NCBI RefSeq assembly: GCF_017976235.1
Contig: NZ_JACVHC010000002.1
Span: 744,001-808,000, forward strand
Direction: 5' to 3'
DNA length: 64,000 nucleotides
From: Pseudomonas anatoliensis
GTDB lineage: Bacteria > Pseudomonadota > Gammaproteobacteria > Pseudomonadales > Pseudomonadaceae
Positions 49,203-58,011 of this stretch are shown in pieces (position 1 is the first letter of the stretch; each line of letters opens with the position of its first letter). The position numbers and the translations under genes were made by a program. The notes under the pieces were generated by a model that saw nothing but the letters and a program-made list of their open reading frames with translations, made no database searches and was not told where the DNA came from.

Positions 49203-49772
49203 ATGAAAACTGGTAAAGAACTCAAACCCGGTACCGTGATCCGTCTCGAAAACGATCCTTGGCTGGTTCAGAAAGCTGAATTCACCAAGTCGGGCCGTAA
49301 CAGCGCGATCATGAAGACCAAGCTGAAAAACCTGCTGACCGGTTACAAGACCGAGATCGTTTACAGCGCTGACGACAAACTGGACGACGTAATCCTCGAC
49401 CGCAAAGAAGCGACCCTGTCCTTCATCAGCGGCGACACCTACACGTTCATGGACACCACTGACTACACCATGTACGAACTGAACGCCGAAGACATCGAAG
49501 CCGTTCTGCCTTTCGTTGAAGAAGGCATGACCGATGTTTGCGAAGCGATCTTCTTCGAAGAGCGTCTGGTTTCGGTAGAACTGCCGACCACCATCGTGCG
49601 CGTCGTTGACTACACCGAAGGTTCGGCTCGTGGCGACACTTCCGGCAAGGTAATGAAGCCAGCCAAACTGGCCAACGGTACCGAGCTGCAAGTTGCTGAC
49701 TTCATCGAAATCGGTGACAAGATCGAAATCGACACCCGCGAAGGCGGTTCCTACAAAGGCCGTGCCAAATAA
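49203..49772 (+). CDS. efp: Translation elongation factor P
   Basis: A 189-residue EF-P with three beta-barrel domains. The tip loop is KSGRNSA with the modified residue at R32, the arginine type of EF-P rather than lysine type. This fits the adjacent earP. EF-P relieves ribosome stalling at proline runs. A strong terminator follows the gene. TATGAT lies just before the earP stop and could be a -10 element. Confidence 0.97.
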   Translation: MKTGKELKPGTVIRLENDPWLVQKAEFTKSGRNSAIMKTKLKNLLTGYKTEIVYSADDKLDDVILDRKEATLSFISGDTYTFMDTTDYTMYELNAEDIEAVLPFVEEGMTDVCEAIFFEERLVSVELPTTIVRVVDYTEGSARGDTSGKVMKPAKLANGTELQVADFIEIGDKIEIDTREGGSYKGRAK

Positions 49773-49792
49773 GCACTGCTTTTTGCGGAAAG

Positions 49793-49823
49793 AAAAAGCC
49801 CGACCATTGAGTCGGGCTTTTTT
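49793..49823 (+). terminator. Terminator after efp
   Basis: AAAGCCCGAC/GTCGGGCTTT hairpin followed by T residues. Confidence 0.93.
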
Positions 49824-49837
49824 GTGTCTGCAAGAAA

Positions 49838-49912
49838 GATCAAAAGATCGCAGCCTGCGGCAGCTCCTACACCTGTTCATGTAGGAGCTGCCGAAGGCTG
49901 CGATCTTTTTCT
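49838..49912. repeat. REP palindrome, GATCTTTTGAT-type
   Basis: Arms GATCAAAAGATCGCAGCCTG and a complement with a two-base mismatch (TGCGG opposite CGAAG), around a short loop, just before ohr. Confidence 0.92.
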
Positions 49913-49916
49913 TTGC

Positions 49917-50336
49917 TTACACCGTGACGTGCAGACGTACTCCGACATTGCCACGCGTGGCGTTGGAGTACGGGCAGACCTGGTGAGCGGCGTCGACCAG
50001 GCTTTGTGCGTCGGCTTGTTCAAGGCCCGGCAGGCTGATGTGCAGGTCGATGTCCAGACCGAAACCACCAGGGATCTGGCCGATACCGACGTGGGCGGTG
50101 ATCGAGGCATCGTCCGGGATTTTGCGTTTGGTCTGGCTGGCGACGAATTTCAGCGCGCCGATGAAGCAGGCCGAATAGCCGGCGGCGAACAGTTGCTCAG
50201 GGTTGGTCGCCGCGCCGCCAGCACCACCGAGTTCTTTCGGGGTGGCGAGTTTGACGTCGAGCACGTTGTCGCTGGAGATCGCACGACCGTCACGGCCGCC
50301 GGTGGAGGTTGCGATTGCGGTGTAGAGAGTTTGCAT
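49917..50336 (-). CDS. ohr: Organic hydroperoxide resistance protein Ohr
   Basis: A 139-residue OsmC-fold thiol peroxidase with both catalytic cysteines: C57 in AAGYSACFIGAL and C121 in HQVCPYSNATRGN. It reduces organic and lipid hydroperoxides in the cytosol. Its promoter region shares a 25-bp sequence with that of the MarR-family gene at 50.7 kb. ATG 50336 follows GAGGCT. Confidence 0.96.
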   Translation of the reverse strand: MQTLYTAIATSTGGRDGRAISSDNVLDVKLATPKELGGAGGAATNPEQLFAAGYSACFIGALKFVASQTKRKIPDDASITAHVGIGQIPGGFGLDIDLHISLPGLEQADAQSLVDAAHQVCPYSNATRGNVGVRLHVTV

Positions 50337-50414
50337 GGTGTGAGCCTCGATGGGTGTGATTTGTCGCGCTAATTGTTTGCGCGCTAAGTAAGTTCGAGGT
50401 GAATGTAGCTCGCC

Positions 50415-50440
50415 AATGTTTAGTGCGCAATATAAATTTT
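50415..50440 (+). promoter_or_regulatory. Candidate OhrR operator upstream of ohr
   Basis: The sequence AATGTTTAGTGCGCAATATA, followed by AATTTT, matches one upstream of the MarR/OhrR gene (51154-51178) at most positions and in the same orientation. Confidence 0.5.
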
Positions 50441-50556
50441 GAAAAAAGTTGGCTTCGTTGATCCGGAAGGAGCGCCAAGAGCGTCAGAACCCTTGATCCA
50501 GAGCAGTTATCAGCATTGAACAGGGAGTGGGAAAATTGCACAGCGCAGGGTTCAAC

Positions 50557-50635
50557 TGTAGGAGCTGCGGCACGCTGCGATCTTTTGATCTTTAAAAACA
50601 ACATCAAAAGATCGCAGCGTGCCGCAGCTCCTACA
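50557..50635. repeat. REP palindrome with variant arms
   Basis: Arms TGTAGGAGCTGCGGCACGCT and exact complement. Both arms carry the same changes (GGCACGC instead of CGAAGGC) relative to the family, so the palindrome is preserved. Confidence 0.93.
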
Positions 50636-50656
50636 TTGATTCGGTCCAGCCCGGGT

Positions 50657-51112
50657 TCAGATCAAGCTTTCTTGCAGATGACTGCGCAGAGCCTGCAACT
50701 CGGCTTGCAGATTCTGCAAACGCTCGAGGCTGAAACCGCTGGCGCCGAGGATGCATTGCGGGATGCTTTGAGCTTTGTCTCGCAGAGCGCGGCCCTGCGC
50801 AGTCAACTCGACAATCACTACGCGCTCATCTTCACGGCTGCGTGTGCGACTGAGTAACCCTTCACCCTCCAGTCGCTTGAGCAGGGGGGTCAGCGATCCC
50901 GGATCCGTCAGCAGCCGCGTGCTGATTTCTCCCACGGTAAGACCATCCTTCTCCCACAGCACCATCATCGCCAGATACTGCGGATAGGTCAGGCCGATGG
51001 CTTGCAGCATCGGCTTGTAGACTTTGGTCATCATCAGCGAAGTGGAATGCAGGGCGAAGCAAGCCTGATTATCCAGCAGCAGGTCATCGCAGGTGTCGCG
51101 GTCGGTGGTCAT
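50657..51112 (-). CDS. ohrR: MarR-family peroxide-sensing repressor OhrR
   Basis: A 151-residue winged-helix protein with the sensing cysteine C18 in DNQACFALHSTS, the position used by OhrR proteins, and a MarR wing (LLSRTRSREDERVV). It should repress ohr and itself until oxidised by organic hydroperoxide. ATG 51112 follows AAGG with a seven-base gap; an in-frame ATG at 51139 has no ribosome site. It lies downstream-facing towards ohr with a REP element between. Confidence 0.9.
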   Translation of the reverse strand: MTTDRDTCDDLLLDNQACFALHSTSLMMTKVYKPMLQAIGLTYPQYLAMMVLWEKDGLTVGEISTRLLTDPGSLTPLLKRLEGEGLLSRTRSREDERVVIVELTAQGRALRDKAQSIPQCILGASGFSLERLQNLQAELQALRSHLQESLI

Positions 51113-51153
51113 GTCAAAGCCTTGATCAGTAATGCTCATGAATCTAGCGTTCG

Positions 51154-51178
51154 AATGTTTAATGCGCCAGATAATTTT
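51154..51178 (+). promoter_or_regulatory. Candidate OhrR operator upstream of ohrR
   Basis: AATGTTTAATGCGCCAGATA, followed by ATTTT, lies 42 bp before the ohrR ATG and mirrors the element before ohr. Confidence 0.5.
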
Positions 51179-51185
51179 CCAGACA

Positions 51186-52142
51186 TCAAAGTCTGCCCAA
51201 ATCCCGTTGCAACGCGAGATCCCACGGCGGCACCGGGCTGAAGCGGGTCTTGAGGTATTCCAGCAACAAACGGCTGCGCGAGTTTGTCTGCTGCTCCATG
51301 CGCAAGGCGTAGATGCCGGTACTCTCGGGTTGCGGCAGACCGTTTTCGCAGAACAGTGGCAGCAGTTCGCCGCGCAGCAGATATTCGCTGGCCAGCCACG
51401 TCGGCAGGTGCGCGATGCCCAACCCGGCCAACGCGCCGCACACCAGTGCTTCAGCGTTATTGGCGCTCATGCGGATGCGCGCCGGGCGGTGCAACTGCAT
51501 CTGCCCGTCTTGCTCGAAACGCCAGGCGAAGGGCGGGGCGAGGCCATCCCAGTCGAGGCCGTCATGTTCGCTCAACTGCGCGGGATGATTCGGTACACCG
51601 CGCCGCTTGAGATAATCGGGGCTCGCGCAGGCGATGCGCACCATGCTCGCCAGTGGCGTAGCAACCAGTCGGGTGTCGGCCAGTTGCCCGGCGCGCAACA
51701 CCAAATCGACCTTGCCCAGATTCGAGCCGTGCATGTCGACGAAACTGTCGATCAGGTGCAGTTGCACATCCAGGCCCGGATACATCACCAGAAAATCAGC
51801 AATCACTGGCGCCAGATGTCGGCGTCCGAACGCTGCTGGCGCATCGATGCGGATCAAGCCTTCCGGTGCACTGCTCAAGGAAACGGCTTCGGCGCGGGCC
51901 AATTGCAGTTCGGCGACGATCCGCCGCGCCCGTTCGGCAAAGGCCAGACCTGCCGGCGTGGCGCGTACGGCATGGGTGCTGCGAATGAACAACTGGCTGC
52001 CCACCGCGCTTTCCAGACTGTCGATGCGCCGCGCGACAGCCGAAGGTGTCAGTGGATGGCGACGAGACGCGGCAGAGAAACTGCCGCTTTCCAGCACATC
52101 GAGAAAAAGTCCGAGTTGATCGGTCAATTGATTGGGATTCAT
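51186..52142 (-). CDS. LysR-family transcriptional regulator
   Basis: A 318-residue regulator: LTDQLGLFLDVLESGSFSAA and LTPSAVARRIDSLESAVGS form the helix-turn-helix, and residues 90-300 the substrate-binding-like domain with PADIRIDAPAAFG-like start (EGLIRIDAPAAFGRR). ATG 52142 is taken as start; a much longer open frame upstream lacks the family signature. It is divergent from the TSUP transporter gene, a common arrangement for LysR control. Confidence 0.9.
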   Translation of the reverse strand: MNPNQLTDQLGLFLDVLESGSFSAASRRHPLTPSAVARRIDSLESAVGSQLFIRSTHAVRATPAGLAFAERARRIVAELQLARAEAVSLSSAPEGLIRIDAPAAFGRRHLAPVIADFLVMYPGLDVQLHLIDSFVDMHGSNLGKVDLVLRAGQLADTRLVATPLASMVRIACASPDYLKRRGVPNHPAQLSEHDGLDWDGLAPPFAWRFEQDGQMQLHRPARIRMSANNAEALVCGALAGLGIAHLPTWLASEYLLRGELLPLFCENGLPQPESTGIYALRMEQQTNSRSRLLLEYLKTRFSPVPPWDLALQRDLGRL

Positions 52143-52254
52143 GTTATTCAACGCTTGTGCGAAATCGGCACAGCCATTGTGCGTTGCTATGCGTTTCCCC
52201 GCCAGCCGCGACTGCGTAGGATGAGTCGCCTGACGTAAGAGGAATTCGGCTGTG

Positions 52255-53001
52255 ATGGAGTTTTTGTTGTTCCTGCTATTCGGCGCCGCGCTGGGCACAC
52301 TGGGTGGCATCTTCGGCATCGGCGGTGGCTTGATCGCGATCCCGCTGCTCGGTGTGTGGTTCGGGCTTGATCAACAGATCGCCCAAGGCACGGCGCTGGT
52401 GATGGTGGTGCCGAACGTGATGCTGGCGCTGTGGCGCTATCACCAGCGCAATCGCATCGAACTGCGTCACGCGTTGCCATTGGCGGTGATGGGGTTCTGC
52501 TTTGCCTGGATCGGTTCGATCTGGGCCGTAGGCATTGACGCGCAAACCATGCGCATTGGTTTCGTCGCATTTCTCGTGGTGCTTTCGGTTTACAACCTGC
52601 TGAAAATGTTCGGCAAGCGCCCGGCGCCGACGGCCGAGATGCGTTACTCCTGGCCATGGCTGGGCGTACTCGGCGCAGCGTCGGGGACCATGGGCGGGTT
52701 GTTCGGTGTCGGCGGGGCGGTGGTCGCGACGCCGGTGCTGACCAGCCTGTTTGGCACCACACAAGTGGTCGCCCAAGGCTTGTCGCTGGCGCTGGCATTG
52801 CCGAGTACCGGCGTCACTTTGGTGACTTACGCGGTGCACCACGAAGTCGACTGGATGATCGGTTTGCCGCTGGCGATTGGCGGTCTGGCCAGCATCAGTT
52901 GGGGGGTAAAAGTCGCCCACGCCATGCCGGAAAAACTTCTGCGTGGGCTGTTCTGTGGTTTCCTGGTGCTGTGCGCGGTGATGCTCGCCTTTAAAGTTTG
53001 A
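52255..53001 (+). CDS. TSUP/TauE-SafE family transporter
   Basis: A 248-residue membrane protein with about eight spans and the duplicated motif of the family: GTLGGIFGIGGGLIAIPLL near residue 14 and GTMGGLFGVGGAVVATPVL near 145. Members export sulfite, sulfoacetate or other sulfonates. ATG 52255 is preceded by AGAGGAATTC; GTG 52252 is an alternative. It overlaps the convergent LysR gene by 11 bp. Substrate is unknown. Confidence 0.9.
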   Translation: MEFLLFLLFGAALGTLGGIFGIGGGLIAIPLLGVWFGLDQQIAQGTALVMVVPNVMLALWRYHQRNRIELRHALPLAVMGFCFAWIGSIWAVGIDAQTMRIGFVAFLVVLSVYNLLKMFGKRPAPTAEMRYSWPWLGVLGAASGTMGGLFGVGGAVVATPVLTSLFGTTQVVAQGLSLALALPSTGVTLVTYAVHHEVDWMIGLPLAIGGLASISWGVKVAHAMPEKLLRGLFCGFLVLCAVMLAFKV

Positions 53002-53872
53002 AGCCTTCGACGATGTGTTCGGCCAAGCATTCGGTGATCGGCGATGGATTGTTCAGATTGCGGATCAGCATGATGCTGGCCTCGGGCAGTTGCGGCAGAT
53101 CTTCATCGGCACCGAGAATGCGCATGTCCGGGGTTATCAGGCTTTCCAGTTGCGCGGTGATCGCCAGACCCGCGCTCACTACGGCCATCAGCGCCGAGAG
53201 GCTGCTGCTGTTGTAGGCGATGCGGTAATCGCGGCCCATCGCGTCCAGCGCATTGCACGCCCACAAGCGGCAGAAACAATCACTGTTGAACATCGCCAGC
53301 GGCAACGGCGTCTGTTCGTGGGCGCTGAAATTTTGTGCCTCGGCCCAGACGAAACGCTCTTTGCGCAGCAGTTGGCCGATCTCGTTGCCCGGTTCGCGGG
53401 TGACGATCGACAAGTCGAGATCGGTGCGCTGCAACAACTGTTTGCTCGATTCGCAATGCACTTCGATCTGGATCAACGGATAGAACTGCGCAAACCGCGA
53501 CAGAATCCCCGGTAGAAAACGCATCACGTAATCGTCCGGCGTGCCGATCCGCACGGTGCCGACCATGTGTGGCTCGCGCAGGGTATTGAACACTTCACTG
53601 TGCAGTTTGAGGATGCGCCGCGCGTAACCGAGCAGCACCTGACCCTCGGCAGTCAGCCGCACCTGCCGCCCGTCACGCTCGAACAATTGGCGCTGCAACA
53701 CGTCTTCTTCCAGGCGCTTCATCTGCATGCTAACCGCTGATTGCGTGCGGTTGACCATTTCGCCAGCGCGGGTAAAACCGCCCTGATCGGCTATCGCGAC
53801 AAAGGTGCGCAAGACATCGGTATCGATACTGGGGTAGGCCGACAATTGATGAATCTCCGTGATGCATACCAT
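52991..53872 (-). CDS. LysR-family transcriptional regulator
   Basis: A 293-residue regulator with the helix-turn-helix DTDVLRTFVAIADQGGFTRA, then NRTQSAVSMQMKRLEEDVL, and an effector domain (GTVRIGTPDDYVMRFLPGIL). The start is uncertain: ATG 53872 has no clear ribosome site, and a TTG nearer the helix-turn-helix follows GGAG. It is divergent from the DUF1127 gene. Confidence 0.9.
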   Translation of the reverse strand: MVCITEIHQLSAYPSIDTDVLRTFVAIADQGGFTRAGEMVNRTQSAVSMQMKRLEEDVLQRQLFERDGRQVRLTAEGQVLLGYARRILKLHSEVFNTLREPHMVGTVRIGTPDDYVMRFLPGILSRFAQFYPLIQIEVHCESSKQLLQRTDLDLSIVTREPGNEIGQLLRKERFVWAEAQNFSAHEQTPLPLAMFNSDCFCRLWACNALDAMGRDYRIAYNSSSLSALMAVVSAGLAITAQLESLITPDMRILGADEDLPQLPEASIMLIRNLNNPSPITECLAEHIVEGFKL

Positions 53873-53942
53873 CAGAAACATTCGTTGGATTGATCTTAGC
53901 GCTGGCGCGAGACTTGAGCCATCCACAAAGGAGAGCAAAACG

Positions 53943-54164
53943 ATGAAAGGTCAAAGAGAGTATGTAGGCGAAGAAAAATTTTCCGGCCATGGCCACATGG
54001 TTTCTGACTTGCTGCACAAGTTTAGCCGCTGGTACGAACTTCACCGTGAGCGTGAATTGCTCGCCAGTCTGAGCGACGAAGCGTTGAAAGACATCGGGGT
54101 CAGTCGTGCCGACGTCGAGCACGAGTCTGTGCGGCCGTTCTGGGATGATCCGATGCATAAATGA
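53943..54164 (+). CDS. DUF1127 small protein
   Basis: A 73-residue protein with the DUF1127 core RWYELHRERELLASLSDEAL then KDIGVSRADVEHE, an Arg-rich helix followed by a helix-turn segment. Family members have been linked to phosphate, carbon or RNA metabolism; the role here is unknown. ATG 53943 follows AAAGGAG. It is divergent from a LysR-family regulator whose start is 70 bp away. Confidence 0.92.
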   Translation: MKGQREYVGEEKFSGHGHMVSDLLHKFSRWYELHRERELLASLSDEALKDIGVSRADVEHESVRPFWDDPMHK

Positions 54165-54228
54165 TGAGGCCATCGCTACACAAAACCTTCTGGACTGAGG
54201 TAGGTTGCGAGCAGACAAGGAGATGCTC

Positions 54229-55455
54229 ATGCCCGCGACACTGTCCTTTTCCCTCAAACAGGCTCGACGTCTGGCGCTGGCTGCCCAAGGGTTCAACGGG
54301 CGCCAGCCGCCGACCGTCAAGGCGCCCCACATCAACCGGCTGATCGAACGGCTGGGCCTGCTGCAAATCGACTCCGTCAACGCTGTAGTGCGCTCGCACT
54401 ATCTGCCGCTGTTTTCTCGTCTTGGTTCCTATTCTTTCGATCTGCTCGACCAGGCTGCCTGGAGTTCGGGGCGTCGTCGTACGCTGTTCGAGTATTGGGG
54501 GCATGAGGCGTCGTTGTTGCCGTTGTCGATGTATCCGCTTATGGGTTGGCGCATGCAGCGGGCCAAGCGCGGCAAAGATATTTATCAGCAACTGGCGAAG
54601 TTTGGTCTTCAGCAACAGGATGTTATTCGCCGGGTTTTGAGCGCGGTCGAAGAGCGGGGCGCGTTGGGCGCCGGTAGTTTATCGACTCGCGAAGACAAGC
54701 CTGGGCAGTGGTGGGACTGGAGTGCGGAAAAACATGCGCTGGAATGGTTGTTCGCCGCCGGTGAAGTCACCGTCGCCGGGCGGCGTGGCTTCGAGCGTTT
54801 GTACGATTTACCGGAGCGGGTGATTCCTGCGGCGATCCTGCAACAACCGTTGCCTGATGAAGCGCAGGCGCAGCGTGGGTTGTTGCTGCATGCGGCCGAA
54901 GCGCTGGGCGTCGGCACGGAAAAAGACCTGCGTGATTACTTTCGCTTGAACCCTGCTGATGCACGTCCGCGACTGGCCGAGCTGGTCGAGGCGGGGCAAT
55001 TGCAGATGTGCGAAGTCGCCGGTTGGCGGCAAATCGCTTATTGCCTGCCGGAGCCGAAAGTCCTGCGCAAGGTCGCGGCCAGTGCACTGCTGTCGCCCTT
55101 CGATTCGTTGATCTGGGAGCGCAGTCGCACCGAGCGTCTGTTCGATTTCCGCTATCGGCTGGAGATTTACACGCCGCAGGACAAACGCGTTTATGGGTAT
55201 TACGTGCTGCCGTTTTTGCACAACGAGCGGATAGCCGCGCGGGTGGATTTGCGTGCCGAGCGGGCAGCGGGGCGGTTGGCGGTGCATGCGGTACACGAGG
55301 AGGAGCCGGGGCTGGATGAAGAGGGGATGTTGGCACTGGCGGTGAATTTGCGGCGAATGGCGGATTGGTTGGGACTGGCGCAGGTGCAGCTCAATTGCCA
55401 GCGCGAGAGTGCGGGGCGGTTGCGGGTGGCGTTGGCGCAGATCGATGTTGTCTGA
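54229..55455 (+). CDS. YcaQ/AlkX-type winged-helix DNA glycosylase family protein
   Basis: A 408-residue protein of the HTH_42 (AlkZ/YcaQ) family, which unhooks DNA crosslinks or removes alkylated bases. The catalytic Q-x-D motif is seen in LLQIDSVNAVVRSHYLPLFS, as in E. coli YcaQ rather than the Q-x-Q of AlkZ. Later motifs include KPGQWWDWSAEKHALEWLF and LSPFDSLIWERSRTERLFDF. ATG 54229 follows AAGGAG by six bases. It stands alone. Confidence 0.88.
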   Translation: MPATLSFSLKQARRLALAAQGFNGRQPPTVKAPHINRLIERLGLLQIDSVNAVVRSHYLPLFSRLGSYSFDLLDQAAWSSGRRRTLFEYWGHEASLLPLSMYPLMGWRMQRAKRGKDIYQQLAKFGLQQQDVIRRVLSAVEERGALGAGSLSTREDKPGQWWDWSAEKHALEWLFAAGEVTVAGRRGFERLYDLPERVIPAAILQQPLPDEAQAQRGLLLHAAEALGVGTEKDLRDYFRLNPADARPRLAELVEAGQLQMCEVAGWRQIAYCLPEPKVLRKVAASALLSPFDSLIWERSRTERLFDFRYRLEIYTPQDKRVYGYYVLPFLHNERIAARVDLRAERAAGRLAVHAVHEEEPGLDEEGMLALAVNLRRMADWLGLAQVQLNCQRESAGRLRVALAQIDVV

Positions 55456-55464
55456 ACTGGCCTA

Positions 55465-55490
55465 ATCGCCAGCAGGCTAGCTCCCACAGG
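55465..55490. repeat. Single REP half-site
   Basis: ATCGCCAGCAGGCTAGCTCC occurs without a complementary arm nearby. Confidence 0.7.
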
Positions 55491-55515
55491 GATCTGTGTT
55501 GCCCACAAAAACCAG

Positions 55516-55606
55516 TGTAGGAGCTGCCGAAGGCTGCGATCTTTTGATCTTGCTCTTGTCTTTGAAGATCAAGATCAAAAGATCGCAGCCTTCGGCAGCT
55601 CCTACA
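55516..55606. repeat. REP palindrome, GATCTTTTGAT-type
   Basis: Arms TGTAGGAGCTGCCGAAGGCT and exact complement, with an A/T-rich spacer, downstream of both convergent genes. Confidence 0.93.
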
Positions 55607-55645
55607 GGGGGGGGCGGTCGACCCCTTAATACAGGGTGACGCGGT

Positions 55646-56992
55646 TTAGCGCCGAACCTGCTTCAGGGTTTCGGCAATCAAAAACGCCAACTCCAGCGAC
55701 TGATCAGCATTCATCCGCGGATCACAATGCGTGTGATAGCGATCCGACAAGCCGTCCTCAGTGATCGGCCGCGCGCCACCAATGCATTCGGTGACATTCT
55801 GCCCGGTCATTTCGATGTGAATGCCGCCGGCATAAGTGCCTTCGGCTTCGTGCACCTGGAAGAACTGCTTAACCTCGCCAAGGATCTGCGCAAAATCGCG
55901 AGTCTTGTAGCCGCTGCTGGCCTTGATGGTGTTGCCGTGCATCGGATCAGAGCTCCACAGCACCTGCTTGCCTTCACGCCGCACCGCGCGGATCAGCGCC
56001 GGCAGGTGATCGCCCACCTTGTTCGCACCCATCCGTGCGATCAGGTTCAAGCGCCCCGGATCGTTGTCCGGGTTGAGCACGTCGATCAGGCGGATCAGAT
56101 CGTCGGGGTTCATGCTCGGGCCGACTTTGACCCCGATCGGGTTGTTCACCCCGCGCAGGAATTCGACGTGTGCGCCGTCGAGCTGACGGGTGCGGTCGCC
56201 GATCCACAGCATGTGCGCCGAGCAATCGTAATAATCGTTGGTCAGGCTGTCGCGGCGCACGAACGCTTCTTCGTAGTTCAGCAGCAGCGCTTCGTGGGCG
56301 GTGAAGAAACTGGTTTCGCGCAGTTGCGGCGAGCTGTCCATGCCGCAGGCGCGCATGAATGCCAGCGTTTCATCGATGCGGTCGGCGAGGTGGCTGTACT
56401 TCTCGGCCAGCGCGGAGTTGGCGATGAAGTCGAGGTTCCACTTGTGCACCTGATGCAAGTCGGCAAAACCGCCTTGGGCGAAGGCGCGCAGCAGGTTCAA
56501 CGTCGCGGTGGACTGGTGATACGACTGCAGCAGACGTTCCGGGTCCGGCACGCGGCTCTTTTCGTCGAAGCCGATGCCGTTGACGATGTCGCCACGGTAG
56601 GCGGGCAGGGTCACGCCATCAATGGTTTCGTCGTTGGCCGAGCGCGGTTTGGCGAACTGGCCGGCCATGCGTCCGACCTTGACCACCGGGCAGCCGGCCG
56701 CGAAGGTCATGACGATCGCCATTTGCAGCAACACTTTAAAAGTGTCGCGAATCTTTGCTGCGGAGAATTCGGCAAAGCTTTCGGCGCAATCGCCGCCCTG
56801 CAACAGGAACGCGCGGCCTTGAGTCACTTCGGCAAATTGACGACGCAGTTCCCGCGCCTCGCCGGCAAATACCAGCGGCGGATAACTGGCCAGGGTCTGC
56901 TCGACCTGGCGCAGATGCGCGGCGTCCGGGTATTGGGGTTGTTGCTGGATCGGCAGGGCGCGCCAGCTATCAGGGCTCCACGGTTGGCTCAT
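55646..56992 (-). CDS. Class II 3-deoxy-7-phosphoheptulonate synthase (plant-like)
   Basis: A 448-residue enzyme catalysing the same shikimate step as the class I protein but with a different family: [66 protein letters not shown] and SDPMHGNTI, the last two giving metal and PEP ligands. In Pseudomonas such proteins serve aromatic or phenazine synthesis; the form in this window is not beside phz genes, so it is probably biosynthetic. ATG 56992 follows an AGAG. Confidence 0.95.
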   Translation of the reverse strand: MSQPWSPDSWRALPIQQQPQYPDAAHLRQVEQTLASYPPLVFAGEARELRRQFAEVTQGRAFLLQGGDCAESFAEFSAAKIRDTFKVLLQMAIVMTFAAGCPVVKVGRMAGQFAKPRSANDETIDGVTLPAYRGDIVNGIGFDEKSRVPDPERLLQSYHQSTATLNLLRAFAQGGFADLHQVHKWNLDFIANSALAEKYSHLADRIDETLAFMRACGMDSSPQLRETSFFTAHEALLLNYEEAFVRRDSLTNDYYDCSAHMLWIGDRTRQLDGAHVEFLRGVNNPIGVKVGPSMNPDDLIRLIDVLNPDNDPGRLNLIARMGANKVGDHLPALIRAVRREGKQVLWSSDPMHGNTIKASSGYKTRDFAQILGEVKQFFQVHEAEGTYAGGIHIEMTGQNVTECIGGARPITEDGLSDRYHTHCDPRMNADQSLELAFLIAETLKQVRR

Positions 56993-57142
56993 CACGGTCT
57001 CTAAGGTTCTACGCACGGAAGGCCATGTTAGCAGCAATTAGTGCGTGACCTGCTCCCGCCCCTTCGTCGACAATCGCCGCTTTGCCACGGCGCCACTGCG
57101 GTGCCATCGCGTCACCGCGCCCGGTGACCACCAGGAGACAAG

Positions 57143-57898
57143 ATGACTGAGGAGCGCGTCGAGCATCTGCTCGCCGAAGTACAGGATGAGTTCGGCGTGA
57201 TTCGCGTGCTGGAAGTGGCCGATTACCGCTTTCTCGAATTCGGCGATGCGATCGAGCAGAGCTGCGTGTTCACTGCCGATCCTAGCTGGCTGGAATATGA
57301 CTACACCCGGGCGATGCTGATTGGCGCGTTGTGCCACGAGCACCCGGAGAGTGCGCTGTTCCTCGGGCTCGGCGCAGGCACGCTGACGCAGGCGTGCCTC
57401 AAGTTTCTGCCGCTGGAAGATGTCGAGGCGATCGAGTTGCGCCCGGACGTCCCGCGCCTGGCCATTGAATACCTTGGCCTGGATGACGATCCGCGCTTGT
57501 ACATCCGCGTCGGCGATGCCCTTGATTTGCTGCCCACTGCTGAGCCTGCGGACCTGATCTTCGTCGACCTCTATACCGACGTCGGCCCCGGTGTCGGGCA
57601 TCTGGCCTGGAGTTTCCTCGGTGACTGTCAGAAACGCCTGAATCCGGGCGGCTGGCTGGTGATCAATCAATGGGCCACCGATGATGGCAAACCACTGGGC
57701 GCAGCATTGTTGCGCGGGCTCTATCACCGCCATTACTGGGAACTGCCGGTGAAGGAGGGCAATGTGATTCTGCTGGTGCCGGCGGATCTCGATCAGGAGT
57801 TGGATATGGAAGCGCTCGCCGCCCGGGCTGAGGCGTTGGCGCCGAGTTTGGGGTATTCGTTACAGTCGCTGATCAAGGCGATTCGCCCGGCGACATAA
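57143..57898 (+). CDS. Spermidine synthase-like aminopropyltransferase
   Basis: A 251-residue protein with a SAM-type Rossmann fold. ALFLGLGAGTLTQACLKF is the cofactor motif; DVEAIELRPDV the acidic strand-2 end; GDALDLLPTAEPADLIFVDL and DVGPGVGHLAW the active-site loop. It is shorter than SpeE and lacks the N-terminal barrel, so the polyamine substrate is uncertain. ATG 57143 follows CAGGAGA. Confidence 0.85.
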   Translation: MTEERVEHLLAEVQDEFGVIRVLEVADYRFLEFGDAIEQSCVFTADPSWLEYDYTRAMLIGALCHEHPESALFLGLGAGTLTQACLKFLPLEDVEAIELRPDVPRLAIEYLGLDDDPRLYIRVGDALDLLPTAEPADLIFVDLYTDVGPGVGHLAWSFLGDCQKRLNPGGWLVINQWATDDGKPLGAALLRGLYHRHYWELPVKEGNVILLVPADLDQELDMEALAARAEALAPSLGYSLQSLIKAIRPAT

Positions 57899-57914
57899 AT
57901 GGCGATTGAGCCCC

Positions 57915-57994
57915 TGTAGGAGCTGCCGCAGGCTGCGATCTTTTGACTTTGATTTTTCAAGATCAAAAGATCGCAGCCTGCGGCAGCTCCTACA
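57915..57994. repeat. REP palindrome, GATCTTTTGAT-type
   Basis: Arms TGTAGGAGCTGCCGCAGGCT and exact complement around an A/T-rich loop, between convergent genes. Confidence 0.93.
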
Positions 57995-58011
57995 AGGGTT
58001 TGGGCAATGGC

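Larger units (their letters stand above)
50337..50656. other. ohr upstream region
   Basis: This 320-bp gap holds the ohr promoter with a candidate operator at 50415-50440 and a REP palindrome at 50557-50635. No gene is visible. Confidence 0.6.
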
